Below, piece after piece: positions 8,061-16,319 of a DNA stretch of 64,000 bases (its first letter is position 1; the number at the start of each line of letters is the position of its first letter). The notes under the pieces were generated by a model. The model ran no database searches. It was given only the letters and a program-made list of their open reading frames with translations, and was not told the DNA's origin. The stretch is from Actinacidiphila paucisporea (GTDB taxonomy: Bacteria > Actinomycetota > Actinomycetes > Streptomycetales > Streptomycetaceae): NCBI RefSeq assembly GCF_900142575.1, contig NZ_FRBI01000015.1, forward strand, positions 66,829 through 130,828. The letters run 5' to 3'. A program made the translations under genes and the position numbers.

Positions 8061-8549
8061 TCAGGTGCCGACTGTCACGGCGATCCGCCACATCGTGCTC
8101 GCACCCGCCTGCACCTTCCACGAGAGGTCCCGGCTGCCGGAGGGCGGCACCACTCCGGTGAACGCGAGGGTCGCCTGGCCCGCGGTGGCGCTGCAGTCGC
8201 TGCCCACCACGATCGCGGCGTGATCCGTCACCCGTACGCCGTCCGCGCCGCCCGCGCACAGCCAGTGCAGGGTCACCTCGTCCGTCCTGCTCACCAGTCC
8301 GCTCAGGTCGAGCGGTTGCGGACCCCTGCCCGTGCGCCGCAGCACGACCTTCGTGCCCGGCGGGAGCCGGTCGGGCAGGGGGTCTGCCAGGCCGGCTCCC
8401 GCAGCCGAGGTCGAGGCCGCGGGGGTGGGAGCGGCCGGCGGGGTGGGGTGCCCGGCGCTGTCAGCCGGCGTGCCGGAGCCCCCGCAGCCGGTGAGCGCGG
8501 CGAGCACGAGCGCCGGCAGGAGCATCCGGGAACGCATTCCCAAGGCCAC
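8061..8549 (-). CDS. Putative lipoprotein, unknown function
   Basis: 162 residues from a GTG start with GGAG seven bases upstream; an ATG 12 bp downstream is an alternative. The signal ends in a lipobox LTGC with Cys22 as the probable lipidated residue. A Pro/Ala/Thr/Ser linker of about 35 residues follows, then a compact domain of about 105 residues with two Cys (in HWLCAGG and GSDCSAT) that could form a disulfide. I do not recognise the domain. The next gene upstream on the same strand, 12 bp away, encodes a small secreted beta-type protein, so the two may be co-expressed on the cell surface. Confidence 0.75.
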   Translation of the reverse strand: MALGMRSRMLLPALVLAALTGCGGSGTPADSAGHPTPPAAPTPAASTSAAGAGLADPLPDRLPPGTKVVLRRTGRGPQPLDLSGLVSRTDEVTLHWLCAGGADGVRVTDHAAIVVGSDCSATAGQATLAFTGVVPPSGSRDLSWKVQAGASTMWRIAVTVGT

Positions 8550-8561
8550 GTCGATACTCCG

Positions 8562-9098
8562 TTACGAGTGGGCGATGTACGGGGAAAGCTTCGGCAGGTT
8601 GATGGTCCCCTTACCGAGGGTCTTGGAACTGCAATTCGGCTGGGTCTGCGTGGTGATCCAGTTCATGTGCGAACCCATCGAGCCGAGAGCCAGCCACCCG
8701 CTGGTCTTGTTCGACGGCACCTTCCAGGTGCCACCGAGCGTCACGGTCGTGGTTTTGCCCCAGGAGTAGCTGCCGCCGTACGTCTCCTTCGCCGAGGCCA
8801 CGATGAGGCCGACCTCGACCGTTCCGCTGGCAGTGACGGTGCCGGTCCACGACGTGCCCTTCGCGGCGGTGATCGACAGGGTCACGCCGGTGGCGCCGTA
8901 GACCTTCTTTCCCGGGTCGGGAACGAACGTGTTCTTCGCGCCACTGACGTACGTCCCCTTGTCCATGGGGCAGGACATGGGATGCACCGTTCCACTCGCG
9001 TGCGAGTCGGCGGCGATGGCGCCGGGGGCGGCGCCCATGGTCAGGACGGCGACCGCGGATGCGACGGCGGAGGCGGTTATGGCTGAGCGACGGTTCAT
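8562..9098 (-). CDS. Small secreted protein, unknown function
   Basis: 178 residues; ATG preceded by GAGGAGT. A Sec signal peptide (residues 1-30, ending GAIAADS) precedes a mature domain rich in Gly, Thr, Ser and Val in alternating patterns, suggesting a beta-sandwich. Two Cys (CPMDKG near the mature N-terminus and NCSSKT near the C-terminus) could form a disulfide tying the termini. No catalytic motif is seen. It is probably co-transcribed with the lipoprotein gene 12 bp downstream. The upstream 370 bp divergent region contains three inverted repeats and is unusually AT-rich for this window. Confidence 0.75.
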   Translation of the reverse strand: MNRRSAITASAVASAVAVLTMGAAPGAIAADSHASGTVHPMSCPMDKGTYVSGAKNTFVPDPGKKVYGATGVTLSITAAKGTSWTGTVTASGTVEVGLIVASAKETYGGSYSWGKTTTVTLGGTWKVPSNKTSGWLALGSMGSHMNWITTQTQPNCSSKTLGKGTINLPKLSPYIAHS

Positions 9099-9149
9099 TC
9101 GGACTCCTCGAATAAGGTGCGCCGGATCTTGCCGTTCGACGGCAGAATT

Positions 9150-9167
9150 AACACGAACCAACGTGTT
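9150..9167. promoter_or_regulatory. Inverted repeat in promoter region of secreted-protein gene
   Basis: AACACG-N6-CGTGTT, 52 bp upstream of the secreted-protein start on the opposite strand. Position fits an operator overlapping its promoter; the binding protein is unknown. Confidence 0.4.
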
Positions 9168-9264
9168 CGTCTTTTCACTGGAACGCCTGGCGTTTCCATC
9201 GGTCCGGCTGCGTCCGACCCTGTCAGATACCTGAGAGGAATACAATGGAATCCGTACTGATGGA

Positions 9265-9281
9265 AGAACCTCAGAGGTTCT
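9265..9281. promoter_or_regulatory. Perfect 17-bp palindrome
   Basis: AGAACCTC-A-GAGGTTCT with 8-bp perfect arms, in the middle of the 370-bp divergent region between the secreted-protein and MarR genes. It could be an operator or a short hairpin; nothing else codes here. Confidence 0.45.
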
Positions 9282-9405
9282 CTTGAGGAATTCGAAACGC
9301 TTGGGAGGAAAAGCCGCTCGTCCGCCGGGCCCAGCACGCGGTGCGGTTCGGTCGACCGGATGGCTCGCGGCCCCGGGTCGGCGGGTCGCACACCCTGGTG
9401 GAAAA

Positions 9406-9426
9406 AACGTTAGTGGCATTAACATT
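9406..9426. promoter_or_regulatory. Imperfect palindrome upstream of MarR gene
   Basis: AACGTTA-N7-TAACATT, 6 of 7 bases paired, 42 bp before the GTG start of the MarR-like gene. AT-rich dyads of this size are typical MarR operators, so autoregulation is plausible. Confidence 0.5.
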
Positions 9427-9468
9427 TGTCGGGAGACGTTCGGCCGGCCAGCGACCTGGGAGTGTCCC

Positions 9469-9927
9469 GTGACCACCTCCGCCTCACCCTCCAGCACCGC
9501 CCCGTCGCTCAACCCGCAGATCCTCGGCCAGGCCGAGAACGCCCACGCGCCGATCCTGCGGCGGCTCCTGGCCGTCACCGGCCTCGGCATGACCCAGTGG
9601 GTCGCGCTGAAGTTCACCGCGGCCCTGGGCGGTTCCGCCGACCGTGACCGGCTGGCCGGAATGATCGCCGACGCGCTCAGGACGGACCTGGCGGCTGCCG
9701 GCGCGGCGCTGCGTGAACTCACCGACGCCGGCCTGCTGGCGGAGTCCGGCGACGACGTCACGCGTCTGGGGTTCACCGACGCGGGCCGGGCGGAGCACGA
9801 CCGGATCGCGTCCGGCATCAAGGAGGCGATCGGCTACGCCTACGCGGGCATCCCGGCCGAGGACCTGCTGACCGCCGGCCGCGTGCTGACGCTCATCACC
9901 GAGCGCCTGAACGCGCGGCACGCGTGA
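9469..9927 (+). CDS. MarR-type winged-helix regulator
   Basis: 152 residues from a GTG with GGGAG at the right distance. Helical N-terminus, then a winged-helix segment (DLAAAGAALRELTDAGLLAE as recognition helix and DDVTRLGFTDAGR as the wing) and a C-terminal dimerisation helix pair, the usual MarR order and size. Its gene is divergent from the small secreted-protein pair and has a palindrome in front of it. Probable repressor of itself and perhaps of the secreted-protein/lipoprotein pair. No redox-sensing Cys is present in the protein. Confidence 0.75.
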   Translation: MTTSASPSSTAPSLNPQILGQAENAHAPILRRLLAVTGLGMTQWVALKFTAALGGSADRDRLAGMIADALRTDLAAAGAALRELTDAGLLAESGDDVTRLGFTDAGRAEHDRIASGIKEAIGYAYAGIPAEDLLTAGRVLTLITERLNARHA

Positions 9928-10046
9928 ACGGGCGGAGGCCTACGCCGCCGGGGGAGCGGCGGGCGGGGTGAAGCCGGTGCCACCGCGCGTCTCCGCGCCC
10001 CTCGCACCCTTGGCGGACCCCGTCCCCGCCAGTAACGTCAGTCGCC

Positions 10047-11324
10047 ATGTACACATCATCCTCAGGAGACTCCCCGCCCTCGCGCCCGGTGCGCGCCCCA
10101 CGGCTCGTCCTCCTCGCCGCCGCGCTCGGGTCCCTGCTGCTCGGCGGGGCGCTGCCCGCCGCCGCCTCCGAGTCGCGCGCACCGGCTCCCTCGTCGGCCG
10201 GTTGGACGGTGGACCTCGGTCCCGCCGGGGCCGACGAGGTGAACCTCGTCCACACCGCCGGGGCCCTGCGCGTGGCGTCCCCGGCCTTCCACACCGCCGC
10301 CGCGGGCGGCGCCACCGCCGGCTTCGCCTCGCAGACGGAGCCGGCCCACACCCTGTCCGCGCCGGTCAACCGTGTCACCGCGGACCTGCGGGCGGACCTG
10401 CCGGCCGGTGCGAGCGCCGTCGTCGACGTACGGGGGAGGGCCGCCGACGGCAGCTGGACGGAGTGGCGGGAGGCCACCGCCCGCGTCCCGGCCGACCTGC
10501 CGGTCGAGGTCACCGTCGTGCAGAGCCGGATCACCCTGCAGGACGCCACCGCGGGCGCGCGTATCCGTGGCCTGCGCCTGCACGCGGATCGGACCGCCGC
10601 CGCGCCGGCCGTGGCGCGGCCCGCGGCCGTCGGCGCCCGGGTGTACGCGACCCGCGAGGGCCTGGTGGGCGGCACCACCGCGAACGGCCATGTGATCGCC
10701 CCCAGCGACCACTTCGTCGCGCTGCCCTCTCGCCGGGGGCTGTCGCCCAACGGCAGCGGGCAGTACTCGGTACAGGTCTGCGGCCCGGTGCGGTGCGAGA
10801 CCGCGCCTGTCTGGGACGTCGGCCCGTGGAACACCCAGGACGACTACTGGAACCCGTCGTCGGTCCGGCAGAGCTTCGGCGACCTCGCCCAGGGGCTCCC
10901 CGAGGCGCAGGCCGCCTACCAGAGCGGCTACAACGGCGGCCACGACGGCTTCGGCCGGACCGTCTCCAACCCCGCGGGCATCGACCTCGCCGACGGCACC
11001 TTCTACAACGTCGGCCTGAACAACAACGGCTGGGTGACCGTCACCTACCTATGGACCACCGGCGGCAGCTCCGGGAGCCCCTTCACCACCTGGGGCACCG
11101 GCGTACGCATCCACTCCCAGGCGAACACCGGCTCCACCACCGTGGCCACCCTGGCCGGCCCCACCAACGTCACGGTCAGCTGCCAGGTGCACGGGCAGCT
11201 CGTCAATGCCGAGGGGTACAGCAACGACGGGTGGGCCTACCTGCCCGGCTACGGCGGGTACATCTCGAACATCTACATCGACGTGCCGCAGGCCTGGCTG
11301 CCGGGCGTCCCGACCTGCTCGTAG
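10047..11324 (+). CDS. Secreted protein with C-terminal SH3-like domain
   Basis: 425 residues. Residues 1-42 form a Sec signal with a hydrophobic core LVLLAAALGSLLLGG. A region with beta-sandwich character (about 45-175) follows. Then comes a segment with TTANGHVIAPSDHF, VCGPVRCETAPVWDVGP and NPAGIDLADGTFYNVGL, resembling a double-psi-barrel-like cell-wall domain found in secreted Streptomyces proteins. The last 85 residues (VRIHSQANTGSTTVATLAG, CQVHGQLVNAEGYSNDGWAYL) look like a bacterial SH3-like wall-binding domain. No clear catalytic triad. Likely a cell-wall-associated protein; exact function unknown. Confidence 0.8.
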   Translation: MYTSSSGDSPPSRPVRAPRLVLLAAALGSLLLGGALPAAASESRAPAPSSAGWTVDLGPAGADEVNLVHTAGALRVASPAFHTAAAGGATAGFASQTEPAHTLSAPVNRVTADLRADLPAGASAVVDVRGRAADGSWTEWREATARVPADLPVEVTVVQSRITLQDATAGARIRGLRLHADRTAAAPAVARPAAVGARVYATREGLVGGTTANGHVIAPSDHFVALPSRRGLSPNGSGQYSVQVCGPVRCETAPVWDVGPWNTQDDYWNPSSVRQSFGDLAQGLPEAQAAYQSGYNGGHDGFGRTVSNPAGIDLADGTFYNVGLNNNGWVTVTYLWTTGGSSGSPFTTWGTGVRIHSQANTGSTTVATLAGPTNVTVSCQVHGQLVNAEGYSNDGWAYLPGYGGYISNIYIDVPQAWLPGVPTCS

Positions 11325-11826
11325 GGCCTCCCGCCCGGCGCCCGCGCCCTCCCGGACAGGGGCGGGGAGCCGCAGGTCGCGGGGACCCGCGCACCACGAG
11401 TCCGCCACCGCGGCCCTGGGCGACGCGCCCGGGGCCGCCGGGCGCGGGAGCCATCCGATGCCGGGGGCGTCTTGCCACGGGGCGTGCGGGGGCCGACACT
11501 TCTGGGACAGCACCTGCCCGCAGGGCGGAGGCGCGGCTCGGCGTACGGCGTCGGGCCGTCGTGTCCCGCGCGGCCACGGGCAGGACAGGTGCTCCGCCGC
11601 CCTGTTCGGCGGCGTCCGCGCACTCGACACCCACCGCAACGGCGCGGCGACAGCCCCCGGGTGGCCACCTCTCGGGGAGCGAGTGCGGTCCACGACCTCT
11701 CTTGCAGCCCCGATACGCGGGCAGAAGACGCACACCGCAGTGCGGTCCGGCGGCGATCCCGGGTTCCCGGGCGTTCCCGCCGCGTCTGCTCAACCCGTGC
11801 GCGGGCTCACGTGAAATGGAGACGGC
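11325..11826. other. Non-coding stretch before the NAGGN-like operon
   Basis: About 500 bp with no credible gene on either strand. It holds GC-rich, weakly paired sequence after the secreted-protein stop, and presumably the promoter of the downstream operon; the ribosome-binding site GGAGACGGC precedes the ATG at 11827. I see no clear operator or hairpin. Confidence 0.5.
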
Positions 11827-14391
11827 ATGGCCGAACTGGTCGGAGTCGAGGAAGAATTCCACGTCGTGGACCTGGAGTCGGGAGCGCTGGTCCCGCGGGC
11901 CCGTGAGGTCCTCGACCGGTTGCCCGAGCGGGGTTTCACCACCGAGCTGCAGCAGTCGATCGTCGAGGCCAACAGCAGGCCGCACCGGTCGCTCGCGGAC
12001 CTGCTCAAGGACGTCAAGGCCTCCCGCCGCGCGCTGCGCGCCGCCGCGGAGCCGCTGGGCCTGGGCACCGTGGCCGCCGGGACCGCGCCGCTCGCCCGGC
12101 TGGGCACCATCGAGGCCACCGCCGACCCGCGTTACCGGCGCATGGCGGAGAACTACCGGGTCGTCGCCGAGGAACAGCTCATCTGCGGGCTCCAGGTCCA
12201 CGTGGACGTACCGGACCGGGACACCGGGATCATGGCGATGGGCCTGCTCGCACCCTGGCTGCCGACCCTGCTGGCGCTGTCCGCCAGCTCTCCGTTCTGG
12301 CTCGGCTCCGACACCGGTTACGCCAGCTGGCGCACCCTGCTGTGGCAACGCTGGCCCACCACCGGCCCCGCCGGGCACTTCCGCTCCGCCGAGCACTACG
12401 ACCGGGCCATCGCGGATCTGGTCAGGTCGGGTGTGATCAGCGACGCGGGCATGGTCTACTACGACGTCCGGCCCTCGGCGCACCTGCAGACCCTCGAACT
12501 GCGCATCTGCGACGCCGTTCCCCGGGCGGAGACCGCGGTGATGATCGCGGGACTGTACCGGGCACTGGTGGTGGAGGCGTGCGAGGCCGTCGCGGCGGGC
12601 CGCCGCGGCGACGGCGAGCGCACGACGTGGCTGCGGGCGGCGACCTGGCGGGCCGCCAGGTCGGGTCTCGAAGGCGACCTGGTGCATCCCGCCGACGGCC
12701 TGCCCCGCCCGGCGCCGCGCGTGGTGCGGGCCCTGGTGACCCGGCTGCGCCCGGTGCTCGAACGCCTCGGGGACTGGTCGGACGTGGTCGAACTGACCGA
12801 GGAGACCCTCGGCCTGGGCAGCGCCGCCCACCACATCAGGCGGGTGGCCGACGCCGACGGCCTGCCGGCGGCGGTCGGCATGCTCGTGGCGCGCACCGCG
12901 GGCGAGCGCGACCTCGACCACCCGCCGCACCACGGCGGCCTGCTGCTCGGCTACCGCGCCGACCACGACGAGATGGTCGACGTCACCGGCGAGGTACGGC
13001 CGCTGTACCGGCCGGTGCTGGCCGAGTTGGACCGCGCCGGCGTCCCCGGCCTGCAACGCGCGGCCCGTGACCTGCGCAAGCGCCAGGAGGCACTCGGCGT
13101 GCGCTTCCGCGCCGACCACGACGACACGCACCGCGTCTTCCCCTACGACACCGTCCCCCGGCTGATCGAGGCCGACGACTGGAAGACGCTGCGCGCCGGG
13201 CTCGGCCAGCGGGTCCGCGCCCTGGAGGCCTTCCTGCACGACGCCTACGGCGAGCAGGACGTCCTGCGCGACGAGGTGGTCGCGCCGCGCTTCCTGCCCG
13301 AACGGCAGGTGGAGGGCGCGGCCGGCGTTCCCGGGCGGCCCGGCACCGTCCGCATCAGCGTCGCGGGCATCGACCTGGTGCGGGACGCGGTCCACGGCTG
13401 GATGGTGCTTGAGGACAACCTCCGGGTGCCGTCCGGTATCGCCTACGCGCACGCGGCGCGGCGGCTGGGGCCCGTCGTCCCCGGGCCGCACGTGCTGGGC
13501 GTCGACGACGTCCCCGCCACCCTCGCCCGCGTGCTGCGCTCGGCGGCGCCGGTGGCCGAGCCGCGGCTGATGCTGCTCAGCGACGGCCCCGAGAACTCGG
13601 CCTGGTACGAACACCGCACCCTGGCCGAGGAGATGGGCTGCGCGCTGCACACCACCGACGACCTCGTGGTCCGCGAGGGCCGGGTGCATGCCGTGCGCGG
13701 CAGCCGTACCGGACCCGACGGGGCCGGCTTCGACGACCGGCCCTTCGACGTCGTCTACCGGCGGATCGACGAGGACGACCTGGCCAAGGCAGACGGGGCG
13801 GACGGCACACCGCTGTGGCCGGCCCTGCTCGCGGTGGCGCGGGCCGGGCGGGTCACCTTCGCCAACGCCGTGGGCAACGGCATCGCCGACGACAAGGCGC
13901 TGTACGCCATGGTGCCGCGGCTGATCCGCTACTACCTCGCCGAGGAGCCGCTGCTCCGCCAGGTGCCGACGCTGCTGCCGGGCGAGCCCGGTGTCCTGGA
14001 CGAGGTCCTGGACCGGCTGCCCGACCTGGTCGTCAAACCGGTGGGCGGCCAGGGCGGCGCCGGGGTCGTCATAGGACCGCACGCCTCACCCGAGGAACTC
14101 GCCCGGCTGCGCGCGGAGTTGCTGGTCTCCCCGCACGCGTGGGTGGCGCAGGACGTGGTGCAGCTGACCAGCCACCCCACCTTCGACGGGGAGCGCCTCG
14201 AACCGCGGGTCGTGGACCTGCGGGTGTTCGTCTGCGCTGAGCGGGAAGGAGACGGCTCCGGCGCCGTGGGGCTGACCACCACGGTGCTCCCGTCGGCGAT
14301 GACCCGGGTCGCGGCAGGCGGCTCGCTGGTCGTCAACTCCTCGCGGGGCGGCGGCGCCAAGGACACATGGATACTGCGCGGCGCGTCATGA
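11827..14391 (+). CDS. GCS2-type carboxylate-amine ligase fused to circularly permuted ATP-grasp
   Basis: 854-residue two-domain ligase. Residues about 1-365 are a glutamate-cysteine-ligase-2/YbdK-type domain, with GVEEEFHVVD at the N-terminus and LQTLELRICD in the core. Residues about 420-854 are a circularly permuted type-2 ATP-grasp (DUF404/407-like) with VLEDNLRVPSGIAYA, VVKPVGGQGGAGVV and the C-terminal LVVNSSRGGGAKDTW. Both halves form amide bonds using ATP. The next gene encodes an N-acetylglutaminylglutamine amidotransferase, so the fusion may make the di- or oligopeptide that this enzyme amidates, replacing the GNAT/ATP-grasp synthetase used in proteobacteria (inference). First gene of a three-gene operon. 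Confidence 0.88.
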   Translation: MAELVGVEEEFHVVDLESGALVPRAREVLDRLPERGFTTELQQSIVEANSRPHRSLADLLKDVKASRRALRAAAEPLGLGTVAAGTAPLARLGTIEATADPRYRRMAENYRVVAEEQLICGLQVHVDVPDRDTGIMAMGLLAPWLPTLLALSASSPFWLGSDTGYASWRTLLWQRWPTTGPAGHFRSAEHYDRAIADLVRSGVISDAGMVYYDVRPSAHLQTLELRICDAVPRAETAVMIAGLYRALVVEACEAVAAGRRGDGERTTWLRAATWRAARSGLEGDLVHPADGLPRPAPRVVRALVTRLRPVLERLGDWSDVVELTEETLGLGSAAHHIRRVADADGLPAAVGMLVARTAGERDLDHPPHHGGLLLGYRADHDEMVDVTGEVRPLYRPVLAELDRAGVPGLQRAARDLRKRQEALGVRFRADHDDTHRVFPYDTVPRLIEADDWKTLRAGLGQRVRALEAFLHDAYGEQDVLRDEVVAPRFLPERQVEGAAGVPGRPGTVRISVAGIDLVRDAVHGWMVLEDNLRVPSGIAYAHAARRLGPVVPGPHVLGVDDVPATLARVLRSAAPVAEPRLMLLSDGPENSAWYEHRTLAEEMGCALHTTDDLVVREGRVHAVRGSRTGPDGAGFDDRPFDVVYRRIDEDDLAKADGADGTPLWPALLAVARAGRVTFANAVGNGIADDKALYAMVPRLIRYYLAEEPLLRQVPTLLPGEPGVLDEVLDRLPDLVVKPVGGQGGAGVVIGPHASPEELARLRAELLVSPHAWVAQDVVQLTSHPTFDGERLEPRVVDLRVFVCAEREGDGSGAVGLTTTVLPSAMTRVAAGGSLVVNSSRGGGAKDTWILRGAS

Positions 14392-14413
14392 GCCGCCCGG
14401 ACCGGAGGTGCGT

Positions 14414-16198
14414 ATGTGCGGGCTGAGCGGCGAGATCAGATTCGACGGCACCTTCCCCGACCTCGCGGCCGTCGAGCGGATGACCGACCGCCTGGCGGCG
14501 CGCGGCCCCGACGGGCGGGGCCTGTGGTCGCGCGGCGCCGTGGCGCTCGGCCACCGCCGGCTGAAGATCATCGACCTGTCGGAACGCGGTGACCAGCCGA
14601 TGACCGACCCGGACGGCGGGCTGACCGTCGTCTTCAACGGCTGCCTGTACAACCACCGCGAGCTGCGCGCCGAACTGGAGAAGGCGGGGCACCGCTTCCA
14701 CTCCACCTCTGACACCGAGGTGCTGCTGCAGGCCTACCGCCGGTGGGGCACGCAGTGCGTCGACCACTTCGCCGGGATGTTCGCCTTCGCCGTCGCGGAG
14801 CACCACTCGGGCCGCGTGGTCCTCGGCCGCGACCGGCTCGGCATCAAACCGCTCTACACCGCCGCCCGTCCTGGCCGGTTGCGCTTCGCCTCGTCCCTGC
14901 CCGCACTGCTCGCGGCCGGAGACGTCGACACCGCGCTCGACCCGGTCGCGCTCCACCACTACCTCAGCTTCCACTCCGTGGTGCCCGCCCCGCGCACCAT
15001 CCTGGCGGGCGTACGGAAGCTGCCGCCCGCCACCGTCCGGGTGATCGAGCCCGACGGCACCGAGATGGACCACCTGTACTGGGACCCGCCGCACGCCCGG
15101 CTGCCCCAGCACGCGGGCATGGACGCCCAGGACTGGCGGGACGCCGTACTGGACGCGCTGCGCACCGCGGTGCGCCGCCGTACCGTCGCCGACGTGCCGG
15201 TCGGGGTGCTGCTCTCCGGTGGCCTCGACTCCAGCCTGGTGGTGGCGCTGCTGGCCGAGGCCGGCGCGAGCGGCCTGTCGACCTTCAGCATCGGCTTCGA
15301 CAGCGAGGGCGGCGAGTCGGGCGACGAGTTCACCTGGTCCGACCTCGTCGCCAAGCGCTACTCCACCGACCACCACCGCATCTCCATACCGTCGCGGGAG
15401 CTGCCCGAGGCGCTGGACGACGCGGTTCTCGCGATGAGCGAGCCCATGGTCAGCCATGACGTGGTCGCCTTCCACCTGCTCGGCCGGGAGGTCTCCCGCC
15501 ATGTGAAGGTCGTGCAGAGCGGCCAGGGCGCCGACGAGATCTTCGCCGGCTACGACTGGTACCCGCCGATGGCCGGGATCGCGCGGGACGAGGCCGCCGC
15601 CGCGTACGGCAGGGTGTTCGTGGACCGCCCGCACCACGAGCTGGCCCGGATGGTGGACGCCGCGGTGCCGCTGCCGGGCGACGCCTCGGGCGACTTCGTA
15701 CGCGACCACCTCGCCCGCCCCGGAGCCGACGCGGCGCTGGACGCGGTGCTGCGGCTGGACAGCCAGGTCATGCTGGTGGACGACCCGGTCAAGCGGGTGG
15801 ACAACATGACGATGGACTGGGGCCTGGAGGCCCGGGTGCCCTTCCTCGACCACGAACTCGTCGAACTGGCCGCGGCCTGCCCGCCCGAGCTGAAACTCGC
15901 CGAGGGCGGCAAGGGCGTCCTGAAGGCCGCGGGCCGGACCCTGCTGCCGGTCGAGATCACCGACCGGCCCAAGGGCTACTTCCCCGTACCGGCCATCCGG
16001 CACATGGCAGGGCCCGTACTGCGACGGGTACGCGACGCGCTCGGCGCGCCCGAGGCGCGGGCCCGCGGGATCTTCCGGGACGACTACCTCCGCGAGCTGC
16101 TGAGCGCGCCCGAGCAGCACCGCACCACGCTGGGCGCGAACGCGCTGTGGCAGGCGGCGCTGCTGGAGATCTGGCTGCAGGCCCAGGGAGTCACCTGA
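14414..16198 (+). CDS. N-acetylglutaminylglutamine-type amidotransferase (AsnB family)
   Basis: 594-residue class-II glutamine amidotransferase / asparagine-synthetase-like enzyme. Cys2 is the glutaminase nucleophile (MCGLSGEIRFDG), which fixes the start at the ATG six bases inside a possible GTG start; GGAGG precedes it. The synthetase half has the PP-loop SGGLDSS at residues 268-274, plus VQSGQGADEIFAGY and NMTMDWGLEARVPFLDHE. Length and motifs agree closely with the amidotransferase of the N-acetylglutaminylglutamine amide (NAGGN) osmolyte system, not with ordinary AsnB. It would convert a C-terminal carboxylate to an amide. It lies 22 bp after the ligase fusion and 121 bp before an S9 peptidase. 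Confidence 0.88.
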   Translation: MCGLSGEIRFDGTFPDLAAVERMTDRLAARGPDGRGLWSRGAVALGHRRLKIIDLSERGDQPMTDPDGGLTVVFNGCLYNHRELRAELEKAGHRFHSTSDTEVLLQAYRRWGTQCVDHFAGMFAFAVAEHHSGRVVLGRDRLGIKPLYTAARPGRLRFASSLPALLAAGDVDTALDPVALHHYLSFHSVVPAPRTILAGVRKLPPATVRVIEPDGTEMDHLYWDPPHARLPQHAGMDAQDWRDAVLDALRTAVRRRTVADVPVGVLLSGGLDSSLVVALLAEAGASGLSTFSIGFDSEGGESGDEFTWSDLVAKRYSTDHHRISIPSRELPEALDDAVLAMSEPMVSHDVVAFHLLGREVSRHVKVVQSGQGADEIFAGYDWYPPMAGIARDEAAAAYGRVFVDRPHHELARMVDAAVPLPGDASGDFVRDHLARPGADAALDAVLRLDSQVMLVDDPVKRVDNMTMDWGLEARVPFLDHELVELAAACPPELKLAEGGKGVLKAAGRTLLPVEITDRPKGYFPVPAIRHMAGPVLRRVRDALGAPEARARGIFRDDYLRELLSAPEQHRTTLGANALWQAALLEIWLQAQGVT

Positions 16199-16319
16199 GC
16201 GGTACGGGACGCCGGGCGGCGGTGGCGTCGCGTGGTGCGCCGGGCGACACGGCGTACCACCAGCGGCGTACCGCCCGGTGGCGTACCGACCGACGGAGCG
16301 CACCGACCAACGGAGTGGA

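Noticed and set aside
11827..14391. Glutathione or ergothioneine ligase (EgtA) assignment
   Set aside because: The GCS2-like half is fused to a permuted ATP-grasp and adjacent to an NAGGN-type amidotransferase; no other ergothioneine genes are nearby.
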